Origin: Urechis unicinctus
Taxonomy: Eukaryota; Annelida; Polychaeta; Xenopneusta; Urechidae
Assembly (NCBI GenBank): GCA_034190875.2
Contig: CM067343.1
Location: forward strand, 15,055,901-15,119,900
Direction of reading: 5' to 3'
Length of the DNA: 64,000 nt
Positions within the stretch are counted from its first letter, which is position 1; every line of letters begins with the position of its first letter. A program made the translations under genes and the position numbers. Under the pieces are notes generated by a model. The model was given only the letters and a program-made list of their open reading frames with translations. It was not told where the DNA came from and did not search any database. Below, in pieces: positions 51,079 through 62,030 of the stretch.

Positions 51079-51955
51079 TTAAAAGTGATTGATTATGCTT
51101 GCTATCTCTATTACTAGTTTTAGTCCGCTGGTGATCACACGAATGCATGAACTCGGCATGGCCATGTATAAGACATAAGGAGCTTGGCAGATGAAGAACA
51201 CAATGATGATGCTCATTAACATGACGGTAATCTGGAATTCCTCCTTCTGGGCAGCTCCGGTCGTGTTACCAGATTGATTACTGATCATGTTGCACTTCAG
51301 ATAGCGTGTAGTGTGTGTGATGTGACATCCATTGAGCACAAGAAGCCGGCAAAATGCGGCAATGAACACGATGAAGCCATTGAACAACCAGGGATAGACG
51401 ACTATGAATCCGGTGCCATAAGTAGAGCTGGCCCTTGTTTGAGAAGTTAAGGGTGTTGGTGATACTGTCGATCGCGGTGACGAACTGTACTGCATAAAGG
51501 TAAGGTATAGGCACCATGAAGGAAACGGTGAAGATGATAAAGTTAATTATGGACGCTTTCATAACCGGGCATATTTTTCCAGCGAGGAATGGTCGACAAA
51601 TGGCGATGAAGTTTTCTACAGTCAACTTTATAATTAGCCATATCGAGGCCATCAAGAACATCTGCATGAAAATACCGACAATGTGGGCATAGTACGTGAA
51701 ATAATTATATGAGGCATGTCCTGGGAAGTGATCTTCAATGTATTTGATGGAGAGCAAAACAAGACCTGCTGATGCTAGTGGAATTAGATGACAGCTGTGG
51801 AGTATTCATAACCGCCAACTATTGGTTCGATGTATCTGTTGATCATATGGGGGGGGGCAGGGTGCGCTATCTGGGAGAGTTAGTGATGGTAAGAGTAGTT
51901 AAATATTATGTTATGAGTAGAGTGCTGGCCATGAGGAACTAATCGCGTCCGCCAT
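51079..51955 (-). pseudogene. Class A peptide-receptor-like GPCR, most complete relic (TM2-TM7)
   Basis: Minus strand. The MADA start is at 51,953-51,955, a stop follows about 14 codons later, and the TM1 core is deleted (NRYIEPIV at about 51,830 runs straight into the TM2 region). TM2 lies around 51,810-51,740 (PLASAGLVLLS), TM3 around 51,700-51,620 ending in TVENFIAICRPF (51,619-51,584), TM4 around 51,555-51,485. A one-base frame change near 51,425-51,432 separates this from TM5 (about 51,411-51,334), TM6 (51,237-51,157, with FFICQAPY at the usual CWxP position) and TM7 (51,138-51,082). The frame stops at the TM7 Asn region before any NPxxY. IAICRPF, KIC and the TM6 motif suggest the FMRFamide-receptor-like group of rhodopsin-class receptors. 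The DRY position reads ENF. Not a functional gene as it stands. Confidence 0.8.
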
Positions 51956-52260
51956 TCTAATTATGTGGACTGTTCCAACAAACTTACAGCAAATCCTGAG
52001 ACTGAAGATTAGTCGTTGTGGGATAGGCCACTTTGTGTCCGTCTTTGTACAAGCCGCAATCGACAACAAGAGGAAATAAAATTAACAGCAAGGACGAATT
52101 GATGATTGCACACATGTCGGACGTAGGGCGTGTAAGGCAGCGCACCAGGGAAGACATAGATAAATGTAAAATGTCGTGTCTATTAGAGCAAGTGGCAACC
52201 ATAATAATGTTGCAAAAGGGCGCATTTTGGCGAAATTTAGGATAATCAAAAGTAATGCAT
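51956..52260 (-). repeat. Block 12 leader, copy B
   Basis: Immediately 5' of the receptor ATG, nearly identical to 25,076-25,380. The short frames on either strand here are not shared with the 33 kb or 54.9 kb copies. Confidence 0.65.
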
Positions 52261-52309
52261 GGTGGTATCTATGTCTCATGAGAGATGTATTTCAAATATT
52301 TCTGCTTAC

Positions 52310-52510
52310 CTAGCAGGTGTGTCACAGCAAGTTCTATACAGTGTGTGTGTGTGTTAAGCTAAACTGAGTTTGTGCAAATGCAACCTGTTTAGATATCGGC
52401 CCAATCACTCCTGGCACCAATATAGTCGAGCTCGAGATCAATATTCAGGCAGTATTTGATCACGCTCTGGTTCAGGCGATCAGTCCTGCCGACGGTCTTG
52501 AGATTAATAG
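52310..52510 (+). repeat. Block 13, cut at the end of duplicated copy B
   Basis: Matches 25,440-25,628; at 52,510 (GATTAATAG) the sequence switches to unrelated DNA whereas copy A continues along the block 13 consensus. Confidence 0.7.
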
Positions 52511-52604
52511 TTTTCGTCTCGTAGTAGCTGTAATATACATTGTTGTGTCTGGGTGCATTGAATTCAAGAAAACAAAGCATCGTAAGAGATTAATGCAATC
52601 CACT

Positions 52605-54660
52605 AGCATACGGGTGAATGACCTCAGCACGGGTGAATGACCTCATAAAATGCATCCAAAAATTGAATATATACATCGCACCACCTTCAATACTTGTGGC
52701 TGCAAGGGGCACTCATTCCAAATGCTGCTCATGCTCAATAATTCTCATTAATTAGTCATTTAAACTAGCACCGACGAGAGTGGCAGCATGGCATTATACA
52801 TAAGCTAGCTGGAAAGACAAACGCCATCATGACCAGCCAGTAATGCTTCTTGTAATGACACCGAACTTACGCAGCTTTACAAATTGAGAAAGCAAACTGA
52901 CAAACGACCCAACGGATGAGATACCTTAGCATAGACGGTACATCAAGGTGATATAAATTTGGCGAGACGCAAGTAGAAAAAATGAGTGAGTAAAGGATGA
53001 GCAGGACATGAATATGTCATGACGAGGCGAAGTGGATCAGGACTAGGAGGTCCATTTGACCAGCCTGGACAAGTAGTGTTCACATCAAATTACAAATAAT
53101 GGGTGTACTGTATGATTTGGCCCCTACCGCTAATGTGTTCCTACGACGATCGCATGACTGCATAATACGACGCACACATCTCAACGTGCGTATTTCCTTT
53201 TAAGAAGAACATCGGCTACATATTGTGATAAGCGTATTCATAATGAAACTTAATACGCTCTGTCTCTCTGATATCTCTCACAATTAATCTTCCATCCTTT
53301 CATGCCGATGCGCAGTGACACGGCGCTCTGTATCTACTTATCACATAATAGGCGCTCGGCTGGTAGGCGTGTGTCAGGCTCGCAATAATCTTGACATTCT
53401 GTAGGCGTGTTCTAGTTTTCCTAGAAAACATGAGGCAGAGTCAAGTGAGGCCAACGCTTTATGACAATCGAGCCTTTTCCACGAATAACGATATATTTTG
53501 GAGGAGGCATCACGGCACGAACAAGTAAAAGCAACGCGAGAACAAGGGTTCGGAGTAGACAGAGGAAGTATCACGCTCCTAGAGTTAACCTTTAATTGAG
53601 GCAATTAAATCTGGAGAAGTTACTTGTAATATTTCAAGATCCACAGCCCGTGATGATAGGATCATATATGAAGAATAGTTCCGGGGGAGGAAGCTATTTA
53701 TGCTAGGCAATCTGTGTACGACTGCAGAAGCAGGAATCAGTCTTGTGACGTGACAGCCATGGCCATGACACGTGCTGAGCTAGCCCACTTTGATGTAATA
53801 TGGTTCATTGTCCACAACGGTAATTAGCGGTTCTCCGTTCAAATAGCTCTGACACATAAGAAAGCTGGGGTAGGTTAATGCCGCCAGCAGGTGTTATTAA
53901 TGGTAGAGAAAAACATTAGCGATCACCCAGTTGTCCCTGGCAAGTAGGTGAAGCAGTCGGACAAGTGAAGCTGCCACCTAACTTGCCTGACGGGACAAGT
54001 CGTTTTTATACTCTACTTAATGGGTGTCTTAAACAAAGCATATTAAGATCGATCGGCGATTCCTGGGAACGTGCGCTCATTTTACCGAGATAGAAAACCC
54101 TAATCGTCCGTATGCGAGCTCAAGGTCTATACTAACTGTGTTGCGAGACTCAACATAGCGAGTGATCGGCGATTCCCGGCAATTCAGCGTAAATTCCGTT
54201 ATGGGACAAAATTTCATACTGCCACCGGGCAAGAAGGTTTTTCAAACGGACAAGAAAAAAATAGGACTTGCCTGACTGGACAAGTATTTCTCAGAGTAAG
54301 GGTTTCTCCCTTAATGGTAATTATTCGAGACCAGAGTATCTACCAAAATTGGCTATCCCCAATCTTCCACAGCGGCCTGTTATGCCATTTTACGTCGGAG
54401 TTCAGGTATGTTTGTCACACACACAATAATGGTTAACAAATAATAAGTCTGATAGAGCCTGACTAACATGACCACCCACGTAGTGTTTGCTGTTGCTAGA
54501 AAGACAGCCACGACCCTCTGTGATTCTCTCGGTGCGTTCTTAGAATAGTGAATGAGGTGGGGACCAATGCTTCCCGTAAATGCGCTGCAAATCAACACGA
54601 CCGATGGTTCGCTTGCTTTGTGATCTCGGATAGTAAACACTTAGTATCAATTAAGATATT
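52605..54660 (+). repeat. Composite unit 8 (blocks 4-5-7-8), interrupted by a small transposon
   Basis: Block 4 at 52,640-52,870, block 5 at 52,880-53,110, block 7 at 53,150-53,290, block 8 at 53,300-53,905 and again from 54,311. A GGGTGAATGACCTCA direct repeat occurs at 52,610-52,645. 54,530-54,660 matches 10,740-10,860. Confidence 0.6.
53906..54310. mobile_element. 405-bp non-autonomous DNA transposon (MITE-like) with 9-bp target duplication
   Basis: It interrupts block 8. The 9-mer TTAATGGTA flanks it directly (53,897-53,905 and 54,311-54,319), and uninterrupted block 8 copies at about 10.34, 31.99 and 48.62 kb serve as empty sites (AATGG.AATTATTCGAGAC type). The ends are weakly inverted: GAGAAAAAC at the left, GGTTTCTCCC at the right. 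Near the ends are repeated GGACAAGT / ACTTGCC motifs in both orientations, and a GATCGGCGATTCC segment occurs twice inside (about 54,050 and 54,163). It is too short to encode a transposase. A 9-bp duplication fits Mutator-like elements best, but the superfamily is not proven. Confidence 0.75.
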
Positions 54661-54839
54661 TGTACTTATCAAACAGTTGATTGCCTGCACGAACTCAGAT
54701 AAGCTTTATACACACACTGTGTAAAATTGGCTGTGATACGCATGCCAGGTCAGCATATATATTTTGATTACCTATCTCTTTGGGCATAGCTACTACCATG
54801 CATACTTGGTCTAACAGACACGACCTTTTGCCAATTTAA

Positions 54840-55040
54840 AATGTCTTGGTGCGCTGCGATACCTAGCGCCCTACTACCGACATGTGTGCAATTATCAATT
54901 CGACCTTTCTGTTAATGTTATTACCCTTTGTTGAAGAAACAGACATCGATTGCGCCTTGTACTTTGATGAGCACAACGGGCCCAATTACGCAACGAAGAA
55001 TCTTCAGTCTCAGGGTTTGCTGTGAGTACACATAATCACA
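54840..55040 (+). repeat. Block 12 leader, inverted unit
   Basis: Reverse-complement match to 33.17-33.4 and 51.96-52.2 kb; leads into the receptor start on the plus strand. It marks the left edge of the inverted composite unit. About 54,670-54,840 is unassigned. Confidence 0.6.
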
Positions 55041-55427
55041 ATGGCGGACGCGAGCAGTTTGTCATTGCCAGCATTAATTAATTCTATTCATAACACGACA
55101 TTGAACTACCCTACCACAACGAATTGTCCCCGGCAGCGCAACCCTCCCCCCCCCCCCCACCCAACATATCATGAACAGATATATCGAACATATAGTTTGT
55201 GATTTAAAATCCTGGGAATCCTTGCTGTGATAGTTCTCAGCCGCACCTCCACTAACTCTCTTTTGATCTCACTAGCATCGGCAAGACTCTCTCTTCTGGT
55301 TTTGCTCTCCATCAATTGCATTAAACACCACTTACTAGGACAAGCCTCATATAATTATTCCACGTGTAATGCCCATTTAGATGATGTTACCATACATATT
55401 TTCTTGATTGCCTCGATATGGTGAAAT
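55041..55427 (+). pseudogene. Class A peptide-receptor-like GPCR relic, N-terminus to TM3, inverted copy
   Basis: Starts MADASSLSLPALINS with an N-T-T sequon at residues 18-20, as expected for an extracellular N-terminus. A C13 run (55,146-55,158) leaves the next segment, MNRYIEHIVCDL (from 55,171), one base out of frame, and a second shift near 55,203 precedes TM1 (ILGILAVIVLS). TM2 follows with TSTNSLLISLAS (about 55,242-55,277), the usual receptor ICL1-TM2 pattern. TM3 begins and the homology stops at IASIW followed by TGA (55,425-55,427); the ~850 bp that would hold TM4-TM7 are absent. This copy keeps TM1, which the 24.6 and 51 kb copies have lost, so it is an independent lineage. Confidence 0.7.
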
Positions 55428-55439
55428 TGTGCCCTATTC

Positions 55440-57760
55440 TGAATACTATTGTGATGTTATATATTTGATGTTGTTGCTGTGATGAGATGTTAATTTAGGA
55501 AGGATGACAGCTATTAACAATCATCGTGTGTTTGAGTGAGTGGCGTTGTTCGGGATGTAGTCCACAGAAAAAGTTAGAATAATGAGTGCTGGTCCAACGA
55601 AATTGACCTGTTATACTTTCGTAGTGTTATTTTATAATGGGAATCTGAGTGACTAGCCCTAGATGTAAATCATGCCCTGGTAAATGGTTTCCGATGATGT
55701 GTCTATGGTATTTTAATTGGTTGGGGATAAAGAAATGGCCCGAAAAAAGGACCTATTAGCCCGATTTCCTGACCATAGTGATGCCGCTTGCGATTAAGTA
55801 AACACCCGATCAATACTGTCTGTATACCATCAGGGTAGAAGTATAACAAGTAATTATTACTGGGAATGAGCGTATACCAGTGTAGTCTGTTTCTGCAACC
55901 TGACAGATTTTTCCCCCTGATATGAGAATATTATTGGTCAGTGGTGTTGGCATATCAGTACTATTCCTTCTAATATTCATCTTAAGTATACAGCTTCACG
56001 TTAGCTTTATTTTGAGGGTTCGCCTCGTCACTAATGTCTGCCGCTTGAGAGAAGAAATAATTATTTGAGACCGAGTCTGCACTTATTAAATAAGAAAGCC
56101 ACTTATAATACAAGCGATGAGATAACACTGTAATTGATAAACTACGCTGTATTGTGGCAATGCATTCTGGCAACCCAAGGGCTTAATGAGGCATCTTTGG
56201 AATGAAGCACACAATTTACAGCATCTCTCTCCTAAACACATTATTATGTTGATACCACATAGAGATTGACCCCTAAAACTGTGCACAGGTTTTGCTTTTC
56301 GAGAACCTTCTCTCTCAACATGGTGTAGTGTATAAAGTAAGATAATCAGACACTGGGCTGAAATAAATGTTCAGTTTTCGTCAGCTTACAAACAAATCCG
56401 TGCATCATAATTCTTACAGGCGTCGTTTGCAGACGTCAATGCAAATTGGAATATTGGCTATATGTACTTCTGTCATGGCCGGCAGAAAGCCAATGGGTAA
56501 TGAGAAACACATAGCAACTCTTAAACACTCTTGATGAGAAGGTCGTGAGTCGGATATGTGAGCTATGAGAGCATTTATTGCCTGTCTAAATGTTACAGCT
56601 CTGTTTTTAAAGCAAATTATGAGTTCTTACAAGGGTTTCTCACATTGTCACAAATAATAACATAGTTTCTTGAATCGGATATCGACATGGATAAAGTGTG
56701 TCAACCGTATGTTTATACTGCAGTTTTTCCTCAGGATAATCGCGCATAGGTGTAATGATATGCGTAATGAGTGACCGTAACACTGACGTCATAATCACTT
56801 AACCCCATTAAGATCATAGCGATCACACAGCCAGCGTAGCAACGGCCGTGTTGATTTGCAGCTCATTTCCCGGACACATTGGTCACTGCCTCTTTAAATG
56901 TTGCAAAAATGAATTTGTACCTAGACTAATTACAACACATTGGATAGGTGGTGATTATATATGGCATGTATGTTATGAGCAGGCTTTTCGGACGGGGAAA
57001 ATACCGCCCCGAGAGAATCACAGGGTGGTCGACTTCTTCAAGACGGGACACAGGAAATGCTGATTAACGTGGCTGTCTTTCTAACAACAGCAAATGGGAC
57101 CGCTCAATGCTTTTGCAGACAATGGATCATGTTACTTGAAAGAGGGCTTGCTCGGTGCATGTCAGCTTCAAGGCCGTCACGTCAAAATACTGATCCATCC
57201 TTCTGCAGTCATACACGAAAGCAGATTGAAGATGTTAATTACCTGGTATCATTAGCTTCTATCACCCGGGCTTATAATGTATATATCATCATATCAGCAT
57301 GGGTTGTGGAATATTACAAAAAACTTCTCCAGATTTACCTTTCACATAATTGTCTCCCGAGAATTAGAAGTCAAGTTATGGAGCCCGATATCCTCTCTAT
57401 CCTCTTTGTACGCTTGCGTTCATTTTACTTGTTCAGGCCTTGATGCGTCCTTTGAAATATGTCTTGCTGCCTCTGTTTATTGGGTGGCAATTACTCGATT
57501 GTCATGGAGCGTTGGCCTGTATCAATACCACCCCACGTTTTCCAGGAAAACTAGAATACACCTACATTCAGTATCAGCTTGATATTGCGTGCCTGATATA
57601 TGCCTACAAGCCGAGCGCCTACTATGCAATACGTCGACCACAGTGCGCTGTGTCACTGCTCGTCGCAATGAAAGGAACAATATTTTAGTTGCAAGATATA
57701 TCACACAGACAGAGGGTATAAAGTTTCATCATGAATACTTTTATCATGAACTCACCATAA
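55440..57760 (-). repeat. Inverted composite unit 9, blocks 10-9-8-7
   Basis: 55,440-55,640 is the reverse complement of part of block 10 (49.31-49.47 kb). 56,320-56,720 matches block 9 inverted. 57,000-57,690 matches block 8 inverted (57,130 GAAAGAGGGCTTGCTC). 57,690-57,760 matches the end of block 7. The open frames at 57,057-57,688 are reverse images of the same block that also opens frames at 63,468-63,947. About 55,650-56,310 is unassigned. Confidence 0.6.
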
Positions 57761-57769
57761 CACATCACA

Positions 57770-58540
57770 GGCTTGCTAAGCACTCAATATCACTGACATC
57801 ATATTATATAAAAGAACTCGACTTACCGTACCATATAATTGACAACCGCAACATACCGTATTATTGACATCGCCTCTTCATACGTTATCGTTGACATAGG
57901 GTCACCATAGTACATCATTGATATTGCATCACCATACCGTGGAATAGACCTTGACTAACCATACTACATCATAGATATATCCGCATCATACCATATCATA
58001 GACATATCCTCTTATTCATCATCATTAACTTGGTCTTACTACACACCATAGCACACATTATTAACATGACCTCCCCATAACACCCCCAGTGCATGGTATA
58101 AGCCCACCACATCACTGACATAGCCTTATCAATACACCTAGTCTTCTCGGTATCTCAAATATCGACTCACCATGCATGGCCTCAGCAAACCGCATTTATG
58201 ATAATCTCACACGATACTACAACTCGGGCATAGCTTCACCGTTCCACATCTTGGACATGGCTGCAACTTATGACATCATGTACATGGCTTCATCACTGCA
58301 CATCATGTACATGGCGTCAACATGGCACCTCATGTACAGGGCTTCACCACAAAAATTCACGTACATGGCTTAACAATAACACGTCATATACAGGGAATCA
58401 CAACAACGGATCATATACTTATCTATACCATAATATATCATGTACTGGGCTTCACCATAGCACACAATGGGCATGGCTTAACCATGACAAATCATTGAGA
58501 TGACTTCATTGAACCACACAAAAATACATCGTTTTACAAA
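57770..58540 (-). repeat. Block 6: 27-bp minisatellite, inverted
   Basis: On the plus strand it reads as repeated ACATGGCTTCACCA..CATCATGT units (reverse of the 13.8 kb array). The open frame at 58,270-58,503 carries the HNTSCTGLH-type nine-residue period, and 58,176-58,373 a second one. Confidence 0.8.
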
Positions 58541-58544
58541 GGCT

Positions 58545-60080
58545 GAATCATATTACTTCGCGACGAGTGACAAATCAAACTATACAGAACACACAAGCCG
58601 CCTGTCACTATAAGCGATTATTATTTTTAATTTTAGGTAAAAGTTTAGACTGATAATATAGCCCACCTAGTCCTGACCCACTTTGCCTCACAATGACATA
58701 TTCATGTTCTCTTCATCCTTGTTGCGTTAGTTAGATGCAGATAAGTATATTATTACTTAACACGTCAATTGATGAGAGTGGCTGCTGTTAGCTGCCTTGT
58801 ACCGTTACTGCAGTCGATAGGACCCGCACCCACTTATCTTCATTCTCCTCTCGTATCAAACGGCTGAAATCACCTTGATATATCGCTTACGCTAAAGAAT
58901 CTGATCCATCGGGTAGTTTTTCAATTAACAGTTTCCTTTTTTCAAGTTAAGTAAGGTCGGTGTCACTATAAGAATCATCACTTCATGGTCGCTCATAGCG
59001 TTTGTCTTGCCAGGTTGTCGATGAATAATGCCATGCCGCCCTTCTCATGGTTGCTAGTTATACTGACCACACTACGAGAATAAATATTAGAAATAAACGG
59101 CATTGTGAATAGGGACCTCACTGCAGCCACATGTATTGAATGCAGGATGGTATGCATATTACATTTTTGGATGCATTTTCTGAGCGCAGCCAATGGTGTT
59201 ATCACTCACGTGCGTTGTAAGATATGTGTAGTCGTTGCCCATTTGTGAAACGTGATCACTGTTTTAATGGAATTGAGCGACGTTTATATTGACGCATGGA
59301 TAAATATACATGTTAACAACAGCTAGCCATCGTCACCATCGTGCTAAAACCCAATTATTGTGTAGTCGCGCAGTAGAGTCCATCGGTCAAGTTGAATCGG
59401 TAATTGGGGTTTTCACAAGCTCAATCCCCCTGTACGACATTCCACCATGCGCCCTTTGGTCTTACCCGTTTGTCAGTAAAGACTCTCTGTCAACATTTAG
59501 TAGTTGAATGCAATGTAAGATTTACAACCTAATGACGGGAAACCTTTGTACTGCTTACCGTTCCAAGTCAATATTCCCAGCATCAACATATCAAGACTGG
59601 TCGATGTCGACCAGTTAGCCGATCAAGATCAGTTACTTTATCGAGTGTTAGATCGCTCACTTGCGTCAGTTTCACGCACTTCTATTTTTACTCAGTCCCG
59701 AGTTAATGGACTTAATACACCAGGCGAAGGCACCTTTGCAATCACCACTTGTCTTTCAGTCGACTGTCATCTAGCAAACTACAAACAGAATATTCGCTAG
59801 TACGAACTATTTGGTTAATTATTTACAATAGTATACTGAATAAACAGAAATGTTCGATCGTTTGGGTGATCATCAATGGTGCCCTTGTAGACGCCGTACC
59901 TGTGTCATTGCGTTGTTGCTTGGACCGTGCGTCAATTGTATTGATCTGTTATGCAGAAAATAGTTGGGGGAAATCTCGAATTCGAATGAAGAGCTGCTGC
60001 TGCAAAGGAGTGTTTGGCTATCGACTCGGTAACATAAAATATATAGCACTTATTCATACAAGTACTAGTCAGAGGTTTAT
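58545..60080 (-). repeat. Inverted composite unit 9, blocks 5-4-3-1
   Basis: Block 5 at 58,560-58,930, block 4 at 58,930-59,310, the GACCGATGGACT/GTCGACATCGACCAG segments at 59,370-59,630, block 3 at 59,750-59,860, a partial block 1 at 59,870-59,970, then the GAAGAGCTGCTGCTGCA piece of block 2 at about 59,987. Same order as 60.7-62.0 kb read backwards. Confidence 0.65.
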
Positions 60081-60179
60081 TTTCGAATTGGTTACAACAT
60101 AAGACAGGAAAAAAGAATGCGATGAAGGAATTACATGCCAACTCCTGTAGGAGCTGTGATATGTGTCAAAATATCTCTG

Positions 60180-60560
60180 CTGACCTGCTACAGCAGACCC
60201 TGAAATCTGCGAGTATAAAAAGCTAAGCCGATATTGTACAAATATAATATGTTTTACATATCGGTATCAGGACCTAATTGCCCCTGGCACAAGTTTAGTA
60301 AAGCTCTAGAAAAATGTTCCGGCAGTAATTTTTAACACTCTTGCTCCATCAGGCGAACAGTCCTGACGGAAATCTTGCAATCAATAAAGCAGTGACATTA
60401 ACTACTGTTGATCCTACTCTACACATTGTAGAAGACATTTCTTAGATTACTTCTGTTGGAGCATGTGATTGCTGATAGTGTTCTCTCACTAAGTTCAGTG
60501 GGATCTAAGACTGCTAATAATGCTAAAATATTTGATTGTATGATATAAAAGGAATTTTAC
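60180..60560 (+). repeat. Block 13 at the junction of inverted and direct units
   Basis: GACCTAATTGCCCCTGGCAC, AAATCTTGCAATC and AATAATGCTAAAATAT segments match 11.61-11.83 and 30.01-30.11 kb. It lies close to the symmetry centre of the large inverted repeat. Confidence 0.55.
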
Positions 60561-60569
60561 GTCTGCTCT

Positions 60570-62030
60570 ACTTACATGAAATGAACTAAAGTGGGCTCAT
60601 ATATTCAAGTTGGTGGTTAGGGGTGGTGGTGCCGTACATCTGACAGCATATATATTGCGCTAGGCATCATTATTGGTTTGCCGAACATCGAGGGCCATTA
60701 ATGTTAATGCAGTGATTTATTGTTGTCATGGTCCAAGTAACACATAAAGGACGTCTACTAAGGCACACCTGATGAGCATCCAAACGATCGAACATTTTGG
60801 TTTAATCAGGAGAATATTGTGATTAATTGATCAAATCCTTCATACTAGAGAATAGTTTGTAGCTTACTAGATGACATTCGACTGAAAGATAAGTGGTGAT
60901 TACAAAGGTGCCTTCGCCTAGTATATCATGTCTGTTAACGTGGGACCGAGTAAAAATAGAAGTGAGTGAAACCTGACGCAAGTGAGCGATCTAACACTCG
61001 ATAAAGTAACTGATCTGGATCGGCTAATTGGTCGACATTGACCAGTCTTGGTATGTCGATGCTGGGAATATTGACTTATGGACGGTTAGCAGTACAATTT
61101 GTTCCGTCATTAGATTGTAAATCTTACACTGTACTCAACTACGAGTAAACGGGTAACACCAAAGGGCGCAGGGTGGAATGTCGTACTTGGGGATTGATCT
61201 TATAAAAACCACAATTAATGACCCAACTTGACCGATGGACTTTACGCAGCGACTACCCAACAATTGCATTTGGGTTTTAGCACGATGGTGACGACGGCTA
61301 GCTGTGGATAACATGTATATTGAACCCAGCTTCAATATAAACCTCTCAAAATTCCATTAAAGCAGTAATCACGGTTCACACATGGGTAATGACTACACAG
61401 GTGAAACAAAATACGTGGAATGACAACACTATTGGCTGCGCTCTGAAAATGCGTCATAAATTAAAAATGCATACTATCCCTTATTCAATACATGTGGCTG
61501 CAGCGAGACACCTGTTCACAATGCCGTTTATTTACAATAATTGTACCAGTATAGTTGTCAGTATAACTAGAGATGTAAGGTATGGAATTATACATCAGTT
61601 AGCTGGCAAGACTAACGCTATCAGCGACCAGCAAGTGACGATTACTGTAGTGACACCTACAATACTTAGCTTGACAAAGAGAGGAAGCTAATTGAGTAAC
61701 TACCCGATGGATCATTAGCATATGCGCTATATGAAGGTGATTTGATGATGATAATTCAGTGTGGGACATATCGACTTCAGTTACGATGCATGGCAGCTAG
61801 CAGCAGTCACTCTCATCCTTTGACAGTGTTACGCATGAACATACATAGCTGCCTCTGACTAACACAACAAGGATGAAGAGAACATGAATATGTCATAGCG
61901 AGGCGAAGAGGGTCAGGACTAGGTGGGCTACATGATCAGTCTAGACATTCAGTTGTCACCTCAAATTACAAATAATAGCCGCTTATAACGAGAGGCGGCT
62001 CGGGTGTTCTTTATGGTGTGATTTGTCGCT
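60570..62030 (+). repeat. Composite unit 10, blocks 1-3-4-5
   Basis: Partial block 1 at 60,570-60,770, block 3 at 60,800-60,890, the GTCGACATTGACCAGTC segment at about 61,030, block 4 at 61,310-61,690 and block 5 at 61,690-62,030. A counterpart of a frame that is open at 30,484-30,756 and 59,546-59,800 is interrupted here by a stop and a frame change. Confidence 0.65.

Larger units (their letters stand above)
33463..52510 (+). repeat. Segmental duplication, copy B (longer form)
   Basis: Counterpart of 11,852-25,628 in direct orientation, starting about 21.6 kb later. Extra blocks are 42,541-42,983, 45,778-46,710 and 47,616-51,520. Short or no microhomology at the junctions (GC, GG/GGAAA) is more easily read as deletions in copy A than as insertions in copy B, because the extra sequence carries the consensus block order 6-7-8-9-10-11. 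Confidence 0.9.

Noticed and set aside
30484-59800. Similar 80-90 codon frames at 30,484-30,756 (minus) and 59,546-59,800 (plus) as a conserved gene
   Set aside because: The related copies at about 46.44-46.62 and 60.9-61.1 kb have frame changes or stops, and most differences between the two open copies alter residues. They are shared repeat DNA, not a maintained protein.
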